Origin: Acinetobacter seifertii
Lineage (GTDB): Bacteria; Pseudomonadota; Gammaproteobacteria; Pseudomonadales; Moraxellaceae
Reading direction: 5' to 3'
DNA: 64,000 nt
Assembly: GCF_000368065.1 (NCBI RefSeq)
Contig: NZ_KB851199.1
Location: 32,927-96,926, forward strand
This document shows, one piece after another, positions 27,457-35,959 of this stretch. Within the stretch, counting starts at the first letter, position 1. Every line of letters starts with the position of its first letter. The notes below the pieces were generated by a model. It was not told the DNA's origin, did not search any database, and worked only from the letters and a program-made list of their open reading frames with translations. The position numbers were made by a program, and so were the translations under genes.

Positions 27457-28251
27457 ATGGGTCGTCTTGCCGTTAACTTATCCATGATTTTTACCGAAGT
27501 TTCTTTAATTGAACGCTTTGCATTAGCCCATGCAGAGGGCTTTGAACATGTAGAAATCCAATTCCCATATGAACTTACCATTTCCGATATTCAAGACCAA
27601 CTTGAACGCTATAACCTCAGTTTATGCTTAATTAATGTTCCTGCTGGCGACCTTATGCAAGGTGGAAATGGTTTGGCTGGTGTACCAGGTCAAGAAAAAG
27701 CATTTCGTGAAGCATTAGAATTAGCTATTCGTTATGCCACCGCTTTAAAAGTACCACGTGTCAATATTTTGGCAGGTAAGCAACCTCAAGATTCAGATTT
27801 ACTTCCTTGCCTTAAAACTCTTGCAAGCAACTTAAAGCTAGCCTGTGACTTACTCACAGAACATGATATTGAACCTGTATTTGAGATGATTAATGGCACA
27901 GATATGCCACGCTTTTTAGTACAGAACATTGCCCAAGCCCAAGAGATGCTTGAAGCAGTCAACCACCCTGCTTTAAAAATGCAATATGACTGTTACCACA
28001 TGGCGATGATGGGTGAAGATGTACTTGAAGGGTTACAAGAAAATATTCACCAGATTGGCCACATTCAGTTTGCAGACTGTCCTGGACGCCATGAACCCGA
28101 TACGGCTCAAATCCCATATGAACAAATTTTTTCTTGGATTAAACAAAGCTCTTATGAGGGCTATATTGCGGCCGAGTACAAACCTAAAAACGGGTCAAAT
28201 CAGTCATTTACATGGAAAAACAAATATTTTTCCGATGATGTAAATATATAA
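27457..28251 (+). CDS. hydroxypyruvate isomerase-family TIM-barrel protein
   Basis: The 264-aa AP-endonuclease-2-like TIM barrel shows LAVNLSMIFTEVSLIERF, the VEIQFPY strand, LINVPAGDLMQGGNGLAG (about 52-69), EMINGTDMPRF, the metal-binding QYDCYHM and a final EYKP Glu. Hyi interconverts hydroxypyruvate and tartronate semialdehyde, which fits the reductase 16 bp upstream. No glyoxylate carboligase is nearby, so the pathway is incomplete here. GGAG lies 7 nt before the ATG at 27457. Confidence 0.85.
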   Translation: MGRLAVNLSMIFTEVSLIERFALAHAEGFEHVEIQFPYELTISDIQDQLERYNLSLCLINVPAGDLMQGGNGLAGVPGQEKAFREALELAIRYATALKVPRVNILAGKQPQDSDLLPCLKTLASNLKLACDLLTEHDIEPVFEMINGTDMPRFLVQNIAQAQEMLEAVNHPALKMQYDCYHMAMMGEDVLEGLQENIHQIGHIQFADCPGRHEPDTAQIPYEQIFSWIKQSSYEGYIAAEYKPKNGSNQSFTWKNKYFSDDVNI

Positions 28252-28332
28252 ACTGTTACTAGTTTCGTTTGAAATTCTGAGTGAAAACCACTATATTAGA
28301 TAGTGAGTAATTGTCAGGAAAATATACCCTAT

Positions 28333-28734
28333 ATGAATTTAGAACCATCGCCCAGCGTGTCTAATTCTCACGATTTCGCAATGAACACCTCAAATAAAGA
28401 CGTACAAGCTTGTCTCAAAGTCGTCCATGACGCTTTAGTTGATGTAAAAGCAAAAGATATTCTACAGTTAGATGTTAGTTCTATTAGCAACGTTGCGGAT
28501 GCTATTGTCATTGCGAGTGGTACATCTACTCGTCACGTCAAAGCACTTGCTGATAATGTTGCAGAAGAAGCTCGAAAAGCTGGTTTCCGCCCGATTGGCG
28601 TTGAAGGCGAACGAGATGCCGAATGGATCTTAATTGATCTTGGTTTTGTTGTAGTACACGTGATGCTACCAACTGCCCGCAAATTCTATGATTTAGAAAG
28701 CTTATGGCGTACTGCCCCAGAGTCAGTCGCATAA
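28333..28734 (+). CDS. rsfS: ribosomal silencing factor RsfS
   Basis: RsfS binds L14 on the 50S subunit and blocks subunit joining under starvation. The protein shows DALVDVKAKDILQLDVS, DAIVIASGTSTRHVKALADNV, GVEGERDAEWILIDLGFVVVHVM and FYDLESLW, covering the whole family domain. Start choice is uncertain: GTG at 28303, ATG at 28333 (AGGA some 12 nt upstream) and ATG at 28381 are all possible; the last begins right at the conserved domain. It ends at a terminator. Confidence 0.92.
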   Translation: MNLEPSPSVSNSHDFAMNTSNKDVQACLKVVHDALVDVKAKDILQLDVSSISNVADAIVIASGTSTRHVKALADNVAEEARKAGFRPIGVEGERDAEWILIDLGFVVVHVMLPTARKFYDLESLWRTAPESVA

Positions 28735-28747
28735 AATTTTTGCTTTT

Positions 28748-28777
28748 AAAAAAAGCGGCTCTTTTGAGCCGCTTTTT
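28748..28777 (+). terminator. intrinsic terminator after rsfS
   Basis: The stem GCGGCTC (28755-28761) / GAGCCGC (28766-28772) has a TTTT loop, A7 before and T5 after. Confidence 0.85.
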
Positions 28778-28972
28778 GTTTATATAACTAACCAAAATTT
28801 TATTTTAAAAAATTATCTTTTATAGCCTCAGATATCCTCATCAAAGTTTCAACAGCACTTACGAGCTAGTCATCAATCTTGCTTAAATTTGACATGACAA
28901 ATTGTCAGAATTACAGCACTATAACCACTCTTATAGTCTCATCAATAAATAGCATAACCGGAGCACTAAAAA

Positions 28973-29794
28973 GTGAAAATACTCATTACAGGCGCCAACA
29001 CAGGTATTGGTTTTGCCACAGCAGAAAAACTTGTACAACAAGGACAACATGTGATTTTGGCATGCCGAAATCCTCAAAAAGCACAAGAGGCACAAAACAA
29101 ACTACGCTCACTCAACCAAGGACAAGTTGATGTCGTTTCTCTTGATCTGAATAGCCTTGAGCTAACGCGAAAAGCTGCTGATGAAATTACAGATAAATAT
29201 GGCAGCCTTGATGTGCTTATTAATAATGCCGGGCTATTTGCAAAAACAAAACAGCTCACCGCAGATGGTTTTGAGCAACAATTTGGCGTTAATTATTTAG
29301 GTCATTTCTTACTTACTCAAAAGTTACTTCCGGCTTTAAAACAGTCACCTAAAGCACGCATTATTCATCTTGCTTCTATTGCTCATTGGGTTGGCTCAAT
29401 TAAACCTAATAAATTTCGCGCAGAAGGTTTTTACAATCCCCTGTTCTATTATGGACAATCCAAGCTTGCAAACTTGCTCTTGAGCAATGCACTAGCTGAA
29501 CGACTAGCAGACAGTTCAATTACCAATAATGCACTACACCCTGGTGGTGTTGCCTCCGATATTTATCGCGACTTACCCAAACCAGTTTATGCAGCCATGA
29601 AAGTAGGTTTAGTTCCAACGTCAGTTCCCGCAAAGCTCATTACAGAAATGGCGATTGGAGACTCATGGCAAAACCGCAACGGCGAATATGTCAGCGCTCA
29701 TATGCCTGACTGGAAATCGTCACATGCCAAAAACCAGCAACTGGCACGTGATCTCTACCAACAATCAATGGATCTGGTCGAAAAGTTTCTTTAA
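28973..29794 (+). CDS. SDR family oxidoreductase (retinol-dehydrogenase-like)
   Basis: The 273-aa protein has TGANTGIGFATAEKL (about 6-20, full TGxxxGIG), ACRN NADP-type loop, DVLINNAGLF (about 79-88), a Ser in HLASIAHW and the YGQSKLANLL catalytic Tyr/Lys (near 161-165). The start is GTG at 28973 with GGAG 9 nt upstream. The substrate is unknown. The upstream gap holds a small inverted repeat, TGACAAATTGTCA (28895-28907), next to a TTGACA hexamer. Confidence 0.9.
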   Translation: MKILITGANTGIGFATAEKLVQQGQHVILACRNPQKAQEAQNKLRSLNQGQVDVVSLDLNSLELTRKAADEITDKYGSLDVLINNAGLFAKTKQLTADGFEQQFGVNYLGHFLLTQKLLPALKQSPKARIIHLASIAHWVGSIKPNKFRAEGFYNPLFYYGQSKLANLLLSNALAERLADSSITNNALHPGGVASDIYRDLPKPVYAAMKVGLVPTSVPAKLITEMAIGDSWQNRNGEYVSAHMPDWKSSHAKNQQLARDLYQQSMDLVEKFL

Positions 29795-29806
29795 ATCCCC
29801 AAAAGC

Positions 29807-29832
29807 AAAAAACCACCCGAAGGTGGTTTTTT
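29807..29832. terminator. bidirectional terminator between SDR and pntB
   Basis: AACCACC / GGTGGTT arms with loop CGAA lie between A6 and T6 runs, serving the two converging genes. Confidence 0.8.
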
Positions 29833-29845
29833 ATTTCAAAGTAAT

Positions 29846-31300
29846 TTAGTGACCTGTACCATTAATTGATTTAGTCATATCTTCAACAACTTTCTTAGCA
29901 TCACCAAAGATCATCATTGTTTTTTCGTTATAGAACAAATCGTTGTCTAGACCAGCATAACCTGTTGCCATAGAACGCTTAATCACCATGATTGTACGTG
30001 CTTTATGCGCTTCAAGAATCGGCATACCATAAATCGGCGAGCTTGGATCATCTTTCGCAGCAGGGTTTACAACGTCGTTTGCACCAATTACAAGTACTAC
30101 GTCAGTTGCAGGGAAATCCGAGTTAATCTCATCCATTTCCAAGATGTCTTCATATGCTACGTCTGCCTCAGCAAGCAACACGTTCATATGACCAGGCATA
30201 CGACCTGCAACCGGGTGAATTGCGAAACGAACACGAACACCTTGCTCTTTTAGAATTTCACACAACTCTTTCACAGCATTTTGTGCACGGCCTTGCGCCA
30301 TACCATAACCCGGTACAATTACAACGCTGTCTGCATTTGACATCAAGAAGCCAGCATCATCAGCAGAACCTGAACGGTAGTTACGTTGAACTTGTTCACC
30401 TTTAGCAGCTGTAGAAACTGCTGCACCCCCCATTGCACCACCAAACAATACGTTGATGATTGAACGGTTCATTGCTTTACACATGATGTAAGACAGAATC
30501 GCACCAGATGAACCTACAAGCGAACCCGCAACAATCAACATGTTGTTTTCAAGGGTAAAACCAATACCTGCTGCTGCCCAACCAGAGAACGAGTTAAGAA
30601 GCGATACAACCACTGGCATGTCACCACCACCTACCGGTGCAATCCATACCCAGCCAAATGCAAGTGCAAGTGCTGTCATTGCCCAGAAAGCAGTCATGTT
30701 GCCAGTTGTGAAGAAGTAGAAACCACAAGCCAACATCGCAATAAAGATAAGTGCTTGAACAGGTTTAACCCATGCACCAGAAATTGTTTTAGCCCATTTT
30801 TTCGCAGCCAATTTACCATATGCGAATACAGATGCAGTAAAGGTAATCGCACCAACGAAACAACCCACAAACAATTCAAATAGATGAACCTTGCTCATGT
30901 GTGCATGTTGTACGCCAGCTGCAGTCAAAGCCGCCTCATTTTGAGCAAACAGTGCAGTTAATTGGTTGTTATGTAAAATTGCAGCTATTGCAATAAGGAC
31001 AGCAGCTAAACCCACCAATGAGTGCATAAGCGCAACAGTTTCAGGCATTTGTGTCATTGGCACTGTACGTGCACGTGCAATACCCACGATTGCGCCTAAC
31101 ACCATTGCCCCAACGATCATCCAGATGACCGGGTTGTTGGCAACAAAGAAGGTCGTTATAACGGCAATCGCCATTGCGATCATACCGTAACGGTTACCTT
31201 GAATTGCTGTTTTAGGGCCAGACAAGCCACGAAGCGTCAAGATAAAGAGGATTGCGCCCACAAGGTACAACCAGTTTGCATTTGCTTGAATAAATTCCAT
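29846..31300 (-). CDS. pntB: NAD(P) transhydrogenase subunit beta
   Basis: The 484-aa subunit has about eight membrane helices in the N-terminal 300 residues, then the NADP-binding domain III with VVIVPGYGMAQGRAQNAV (about 329-346), the RFAIHPVAGRMPGHMNVLLAEA block and VLVIGANDVVNPAAKDDPSS. Pnt uses the proton gradient to make NADPH from NADH. It is the last of three genes in the operon pntAA-pntAB-pntB. Confidence 0.97.
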   Translation of the reverse strand: MEFIQANANWLYLVGAILFILTLRGLSGPKTAIQGNRYGMIAMAIAVITTFFVANNPVIWMIVGAMVLGAIVGIARARTVPMTQMPETVALMHSLVGLAAVLIAIAAILHNNQLTALFAQNEAALTAAGVQHAHMSKVHLFELFVGCFVGAITFTASVFAYGKLAAKKWAKTISGAWVKPVQALIFIAMLACGFYFFTTGNMTAFWAMTALALAFGWVWIAPVGGGDMPVVVSLLNSFSGWAAAGIGFTLENNMLIVAGSLVGSSGAILSYIMCKAMNRSIINVLFGGAMGGAAVSTAAKGEQVQRNYRSGSADDAGFLMSNADSVVIVPGYGMAQGRAQNAVKELCEILKEQGVRVRFAIHPVAGRMPGHMNVLLAEADVAYEDILEMDEINSDFPATDVVLVIGANDVVNPAAKDDPSSPIYGMPILEAHKARTIMVIKRSMATGYAGLDNDLFYNEKTMMIFGDAKKVVEDMTKSINGTGH

Positions 31301-31312
31301 GTCAAAGCCCTC

Positions 31313-31627
31313 TTATTTCTTTTGCTTAGGCTTGAACATTTCCAGCATGCGCGCAGTTACTGCGAAGCCACCGAAAATATTAATGCTTGCTAAAAATACT
31401 GCAATTGCACCGAGTACACTCACCACATTCACACTTTGAAATGCAACATTCGCATCTACACCTAAAACAGGTAGACCTACAGTTTGCAACATCGCACCAA
31501 CAACAATAATTGATGACAATGCATTAGTTACTGCCATAAGTGGCGTATGCAAAGCTGGCGTAACACCCCAAACAACGTAATAACCTACGAAGATGGCAAG
31601 GACGAAAATTGTAATAGTTTCAACCAT
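31313..31627 (-). CDS. pntAB: NAD(P) transhydrogenase alpha-2 membrane subunit
   Basis: The 104-aa protein has three to four hydrophobic helices and [19 protein letters not shown] (about 24-42), the hallmark of the membrane part that E. coli PntA carries at its C-terminus. Split alpha subunits are usual in Acinetobacter and alphaproteobacteria. It lies 11 bp after pntAA and 12 bp before pntB. Confidence 0.95.
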   Translation of the reverse strand: MVETITIFVLAIFVGYYVVWGVTPALHTPLMAVTNALSSIIVVGAMLQTVGLPVLGVDANVAFQSVNVVSVLGAIAVFLASINIFGGFAVTARMLEMFKPKQKK

Positions 31628-31638
31628 GAGAAATCTCC

Positions 31639-32766
31639 TTAACCACGCTTAAGCAGCACTTGACCGCCATGAGTGACCAATAGGGCTTTTTGGATTTCGT
31701 CTTCTTGATTAATCGCAAAGTTTTTCTCTTTGTCGAATAAAGTTTCTACGAAATTAAAAACGTTACGTGCATATAAAGCAGAAGCTTCTGTTGCTACAGT
31801 TGCTGGAATATTTGGAACACCCAAAATTTTCACACCATTTTCTGTAAAAACAGTCTCGCCAACTTTAGAACCTTCAACATTACCGCCAGTTTCAACTGCC
31901 ATATCCAAAATGACAGAACCTGGTTTCATCTTGGCAACAGTTTCAGCTTTGATCAGACGCGGCGCATCACGACCTGGCAACAATGCGGTTGTAATCACGA
32001 TATCGGCATTAGAAACAGCTTTATCTACAATCGCAGCTTGGTCTTTAATGTATTGCTCACCCGGCATCCAGCCATAACCATTTTTTGCTGCATCTGCCGC
32101 ACGTTGTTGCTCTTCTTCAGACATTGGTACGTCTAACCATTTACCACCTAAAGACTCAACTTGATCTTTAGCTGTAGGACGTAAGTCTGTTGCTTCAACA
32201 ACTGCACCCAAACGTTTTGCAGTAGCAATCGCCTGAAGGCCTGCAACCCCAACTCCCATAATCACAACACGTGCAGGTTTCACAGTACCAGCAGCAGTCA
32301 TAAGCATTGGGAACATGCGTTGATATTCGGCAGCAGCAAGCAAAACTGATTTATAACCAGCCAAGTTTGCCTGAGAAGACAACACATCCATGTTTTGTGC
32401 ACGAGAAAGCGTACGAGGAAGCAATTCCAGAGCAAAAGCAGATACTTGCTGATTGGCAAATTGATCTAGCTCGGTATTACGATAAGGATCAAACATTGCT
32501 ACAACAGCTGTATTTGCTGCAAGTTTTTGAATTTCCCCGCCTTGTGGCGCACGAACTTTCAAAATAATTTGACTACCCGTATAGGCATCATCCGTAATGG
32601 TTGCACCGACCTGTTCATAAGCACTGTCAATGTACGCAGCCTTTACACCAGCACCACGTTCAATCACAACGCTATGACCAGCGCTAATCAACTTCTTTAC
32701 TGTCTCTGGCGTAGCAGCTACACGATTTTCACCGACGACAGTTTCGGTTGGGATTCCGATCTGCAT
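31639..32766 (-). CDS. pntAA: NAD(P) transhydrogenase alpha-1 (NAD-binding) subunit
   Basis: The 375-aa soluble domain I resembles alanine dehydrogenase: [21 protein letters not shown] (N-terminus), [18 protein letters not shown], the Rossmann [22 protein letters not shown] (about 167-188) and the [10 protein letters not shown] loop. GAGGA precedes the ATG. A 23-bp dyad lies 33 bp upstream and may control the operon. Confidence 0.96.
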   Translation of the reverse strand: MQIGIPTETVVGENRVAATPETVKKLISAGHSVVIERGAGVKAAYIDSAYEQVGATITDDAYTGSQIILKVRAPQGGEIQKLAANTAVVAMFDPYRNTELDQFANQQVSAFALELLPRTLSRAQNMDVLSSQANLAGYKSVLLAAAEYQRMFPMLMTAAGTVKPARVVIMGVGVAGLQAIATAKRLGAVVEATDLRPTAKDQVESLGGKWLDVPMSEEEQQRAADAAKNGYGWMPGEQYIKDQAAIVDKAVSNADIVITTALLPGRDAPRLIKAETVAKMKPGSVILDMAVETGGNVEGSKVGETVFTENGVKILGVPNIPATVATEASALYARNVFNFVETLFDKEKNFAINQEDEIQKALLVTHGGQVLLKRG

Positions 32767-32798
32767 GAGCGTTCCTCAAGCTAATTTCTCATTGTCAA

Positions 32799-32821
32799 AA
32801 ACATTGCAAACTGCAATGTTT
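32799..32821. promoter_or_regulatory. inverted repeat upstream of the pnt operon
   Basis: Perfect 10-bp arms AAACATTGCA and TGCAATGTTT flank a 3-bp centre, 33 bp before the pntAA start. It may be an operator or a leader hairpin. Confidence 0.45.
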
Positions 32822-33004
32822 CCCCCATGTGTATTCTTTGTACAGAATTTGGATTCTAATTGAACTTTTTGAAAATACCACCCACTATTTATTTAATAAA
32901 TACCCATATTTTGAACTGATGATTCACGATATTTGACTTAGAGTGTAATATAGGAAGATTTTTCTTTTTTTGCAGACAATAGTCTCTCTTATACAGTCCT
33001 GTAT

Positions 33005-33931
33005 ATGAAAATTTCTTTATCTTCGTTTCAAATTGGGTCTTTTTTTGCGCTTTGTTCTGCTTTTCTATTCAGCACAAAAGCAATCTTTATTAAACAGACT
33101 TATACCCTTTCTTCATTAGTAGACGGTACAGTCCTGATGGCTTTACGCATGTTAAGCGCTTTACCGTTCTTTCTACTCATTTGCTGGTTCAATAGGCATC
33201 ATAATCAGGGCATAAAAAAGAAGGATTGGCTAATTTTAATTTTTGCTGGTCTATTAGGCTACTACTTCGCTAGTTGGCTCGATTTCATGGGTCTCATGTT
33301 TATTAGCGCCTCTTTAGAGCGGATTATCTTATTTTTATATCCAACACTTACCGTGATCGCATCAAGCCTGCTCTATAAACAAAAATTAGATGTAAAAAGT
33401 TTATTCGCCATTTTTCTTAGTTATGGTGGAACCGTATTGGTGATGCTTCAAGAGCATAACAATGCACCAATTCAGGGCAACTTTTGGTTAGGAACAAGTT
33501 TTGTATTTGCAAGCGCTGTAGCTTTTGCAGGTTATTTACTGCTAACTCCACCACTAATTAAAAAATTTGGTTCTTGGAATTTCACAGGCTTAGCGCTCAC
33601 TGTCGCCTGTATTGGTGCATTAACGCATTACGCTTTGAGTACACCTCACCCTATTCAACTTATATTACAACTTCCCTCAAGCGTCATTTGGTATGGGGTC
33701 GGCTTAGGCTTTTTAGTCACCGTATTACCCACCGTTATGCTCATACAAAGCATTGAACGTCTGGGCGCATCACAATCTGCAATGATCGCTTCGATTGGAC
33801 CGGTTTTAACAATTTTACTTGCCGTTCTTTTCTTAAATGAACATCTTAATATGTGGCAATGGGTTGGCTGCCTACTCAATATTGTAGGTGTCATGATGAT
33901 TACGCTTAGAAAGAAAAGACTAAAACACTAA
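33005..33931 (+). CDS. EamA/DMT-family transporter
   Basis: The 308-aa inner-membrane protein has ten predicted helices in two five-helix EamA repeats (first about 8-140, second about 155-300, with the conserved FLNEHLNMWQWVGCLLNIVGV near the end). Such proteins export metabolites or amino acids; no substrate can be assigned. The start is the first ATG; the ribosome site is weak. The gene ends 7 bp before a MerR-type promoter. Confidence 0.88.
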   Translation: MKISLSSFQIGSFFALCSAFLFSTKAIFIKQTYTLSSLVDGTVLMALRMLSALPFFLLICWFNRHHNQGIKKKDWLILIFAGLLGYYFASWLDFMGLMFISASLERIILFLYPTLTVIASSLLYKQKLDVKSLFAIFLSYGGTVLVMLQEHNNAPIQGNFWLGTSFVFASAVAFAGYLLLTPPLIKKFGSWNFTGLALTVACIGALTHYALSTPHPIQLILQLPSSVIWYGVGLGFLVTVLPTVMLIQSIERLGASQSAMIASIGPVLTILLAVLFLNEHLNMWQWVGCLLNIVGVMMITLRKKRLKH

Positions 33932-33937
33932 ATCTGC

Positions 33938-33968
33938 TTGACCTCAACTTAAGTTGAGGTTGGATACT
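33938..33968 (+). promoter_or_regulatory. MerR-family-type promoter driving ridA-MFS
   Basis: TTGACC (33938-33943) and GATACT (33963-33968) are separated by 19 bp instead of 17. The long spacer contains the perfect palindrome ACCTCAACTTAAGTTGAGGT (33941-33960). A stretched spacer with a central dyad is the layout of MerR-family promoters; the dyad differs from the known SoxR box only at two symmetric inner positions. Confidence 0.6.
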
Positions 33969-33999
33969 CATCTAAATTTTACTGAACGGTTGAGTTCCA

Positions 34000-34407
34000 A
34001 TGAATAAAGAAACTTTTAAAATCATAAATCCCTCTACTTTATATAATCCAACACCGAATGCTTACAGTCATGTTGCCGTAGTCCAAAATTTTAACAACAT
34101 TATTCATGTTGCGGGTCAAGGTGGTGAAGATTCAAAAGGTGAACTGAGCTCAAATTTTCAAGAACAAGCCACTCAAGTTTTTAATAACATTCAACATGCT
34201 TTAACTGCGGCAGGTGCAAAAATTTTTGATATTGCGGTTTTAAGAGTTTTAATTGTTGACCACTCGGATGAAAAACACCAAATTTTAATTAAAATCATGC
34301 AAAATCTATGGAAAAATCATCCTTTTCCAGCCTGCACGCTCATTCCTGTACCACGCCTTGCATTAGAACGCATGCTTATTGAAGTTGAAGCAACGGCATA
34401 TACCTAA
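34000..34407 (+). CDS. RidA/YjgF-family protein
   Basis: The 135-aa protein has IIHVAGQGGEDSKGEL (about 34-49), QATQVFNNIQHALTAAGA (about 57-74) and FPACTLIPVPRLALERMLIEVEATA with the active-site Arg, typical of the YjgF/RidA trimer. RidA deaminates reactive enamines; divergent members have other roles. It is the first gene after the MerR-type promoter and precedes an MFS exporter by 18 bp. Confidence 0.85.
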   Translation: MNKETFKIINPSTLYNPTPNAYSHVAVVQNFNNIIHVAGQGGEDSKGELSSNFQEQATQVFNNIQHALTAAGAKIFDIAVLRVLIVDHSDEKHQILIKIMQNLWKNHPFPACTLIPVPRLALERMLIEVEATAYT

Positions 34408-34425
34408 TAAAACTGAGAGAACATC

Positions 34426-35616
34426 ATGTCTACCCCTGAAGATATCAGTCAAAATAAACCTTTGCTTTGGTTGATGGCAGCAGCATGTGGCTTATGTGCA
34501 GGTGTGAATTATTACTGTCAGCCACTAATTCACTCTATTCAGCAAGAGTTTGCAGTAACTCAAGCGCAAGCCGCTTTAACAGTAACATTTGCTCAGGTGT
34601 CTTATGCCCTCGGTTTGCTCTTTATTGTTCCGATGGGTGACATCGTCAATAAAGCTAAGGCTATTCCATTTTTAATGGTGCTTTGCGCAGTTGGTTTATT
34701 TACTTCTGCGTTTGCTGTTAACTTGCCTATGCTCTGGATCGGTACAATTTTAGCAGGCTTGTTTTCTGTTGCTGCCCAAGTTCTTATTCCACTTGCAACT
34801 ATGACGGTCAAACCTGAAAAAACGGGTGAGATTATTGGCTTTTTAATGAGCGGGTTATTGGTCGGGATTCTACTCTCTACCAGTCTAGCTGGCTTATTTT
34901 CCAATCTTTTTCATTGGAAAGTCGTTTATGTAGTAAGCGGTATATTAATGCTGCTATTGGCATTTACTTTAAAAAGTCGCCTGCCTTATGTATTGCGCAT
35001 GAAAATGAACTATGGGCAAATCTTTGTTTCTATGGCTCAGCTTTTAAAGCAAGAGAAGCGACTATTATTAAGAGCGCTTACTGGTGCCTTCGCATTTGCA
35101 GCAGTCAGTATTTTATATTCTACTATCGCACTACTACTCACCTCGGCACACCATTTGCCAGATCTATTTATCGGACTCGTTCCTCTAGTTGGTATTTTTG
35201 GTGCATTATCAACCCGCTATATTGGTAAATATGCCGATCAAGGCTATACAAAATTACTTACATGGATGGGCTGCGGGCTATTTTTAGTCAGCTGGATCTG
35301 CTTCTACTTCGGACAAACTCTACTCTTCGCTTATGTTATCGGATTTGCTTTAATTCAATTAGCACTCGCACTTGTTCACACCAGTAACCAAAGTATTATT
35401 TTCCGTTTACGTCCAGATGCTAAATCTCGTATTAATGCTATTTATATGACCACTTACTTTATTGGTGGCGCAGCTGGTTCAGCATTAGGAATTTTTGCAT
35501 GGAATCATGGTGGGTGGAGCATGACATGCCTTGCTGGTGTGGGACTCGTTGTGTTTTGTATTTTGTTTAGCGTGATTGATGCTTTCTTACAAAAAAAGCA
35601 GTTGGCTCAGTCATAA
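34426..35616 (+). CDS. MFS transporter
   Basis: The 396-aa protein has about twelve membrane helices. Motif A-like GDIVNKAKAIPF lies between helices 2 and 3, and the first helix has the CGLCAGVNYYCQPLI sequence common in AraJ-like sugar/drug exporters. It is cotranscribed with the RidA gene, possibly as an export response to a toxic compound. The substrate is unknown. It is the last core-chromosome gene before the dusA junction. Confidence 0.87.
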   Translation: MSTPEDISQNKPLLWLMAAACGLCAGVNYYCQPLIHSIQQEFAVTQAQAALTVTFAQVSYALGLLFIVPMGDIVNKAKAIPFLMVLCAVGLFTSAFAVNLPMLWIGTILAGLFSVAAQVLIPLATMTVKPEKTGEIIGFLMSGLLVGILLSTSLAGLFSNLFHWKVVYVVSGILMLLLAFTLKSRLPYVLRMKMNYGQIFVSMAQLLKQEKRLLLRALTGAFAFAAVSILYSTIALLLTSAHHLPDLFIGLVPLVGIFGALSTRYIGKYADQGYTKLLTWMGCGLFLVSWICFYFGQTLLFAYVIGFALIQLALALVHTSNQSIIFRLRPDAKSRINAIYMTTYFIGGAAGSALGIFAWNHGGWSMTCLAGVGLVVFCILFSVIDAFLQKKQLAQS

Positions 35617-35758
35617 CCTAACTTGTTAAAAATCATCTTTCTACCCCCAACTCAAGGTCGGTTATAAATTATACGGCTAAAAGCCTCTGTCGATTCAAGG
35701 CTAAACCCCGTATAATGCTGCCCTTTCTTTAATTTAGCGACTTTTGGGTCTATTGATT

Positions 35759-35824
35759 ATGCAATCACTTCAATCGTTACAACCTCGTATTTCAGTTGCC
35801 CCAATGATGGATAGGATCAACTAA
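35759..35824 (+). pseudogene. dusA: dusA 5' fragment displaced by island insertion
   Basis: From the ATG at 35759 the frame reads MQSLQSLQPRISVAPMMD, the known N-terminus of tRNA-dihydrouridine synthase A, then RIN and a stop. A normal DusA continues past MMDW. A TATAAT box lies at 35711-35716. The rest of dusA is not in the window, so it should lie at the far end of the inserted DNA, where DusA-associated islands usually restore the gene. Confidence 0.85.
35804..35815. other. probable island attachment site in dusA
   Basis: dusA similarity ends within ATGATGGATAGG: codons for APMMD are native, and the next codon (AGG) is not the expected Trp. The crossover of the integrase-type insertion is therefore at or just before about 35813. 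The exact repeat cannot be defined without the other end. Confidence 0.6.
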
Positions 35825-35875
35825 AATAAAATATCATTTATTATTAAAAACTTAGAAACAAAAATAAAATTCATG

Positions 35876-35899
35876 GTGTAAATTTAGTGTAAAAATTTA
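35876..35899 (+). repeat. tandem GTGTAAA(A/T) direct repeats near the island end
   Basis: GTGTAAATTTA is followed directly by GTGTAAAAATTTA. Short direct repeats like these near an attachment site can be integrase or excisionase arm sites. Confidence 0.4.
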
Positions 35900-35917
35900 A
35901 TTACTGAAAAATAATTT

Positions 35918-35952
35918 AAAAATCCAGCCCATTTATGAATGGCTGGATTTTT
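35918..35952 (-). terminator. intrinsic terminator after the Beta-family gene
   Basis: The arms AAAAATCCAGCC and GGCTGGATTTTT enclose an 11-nt loop; read leftward, it ends 8 bp past the Beta-family stop in a U run. Confidence 0.8.
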
Positions 35953-35959
35953 ATTTGAT

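Noticed and set aside
35617..35758. Separate gene between MFS and dusA
   Set aside because: No plausible frame; the stretch holds the dusA promoter (TATAAT at 35711).
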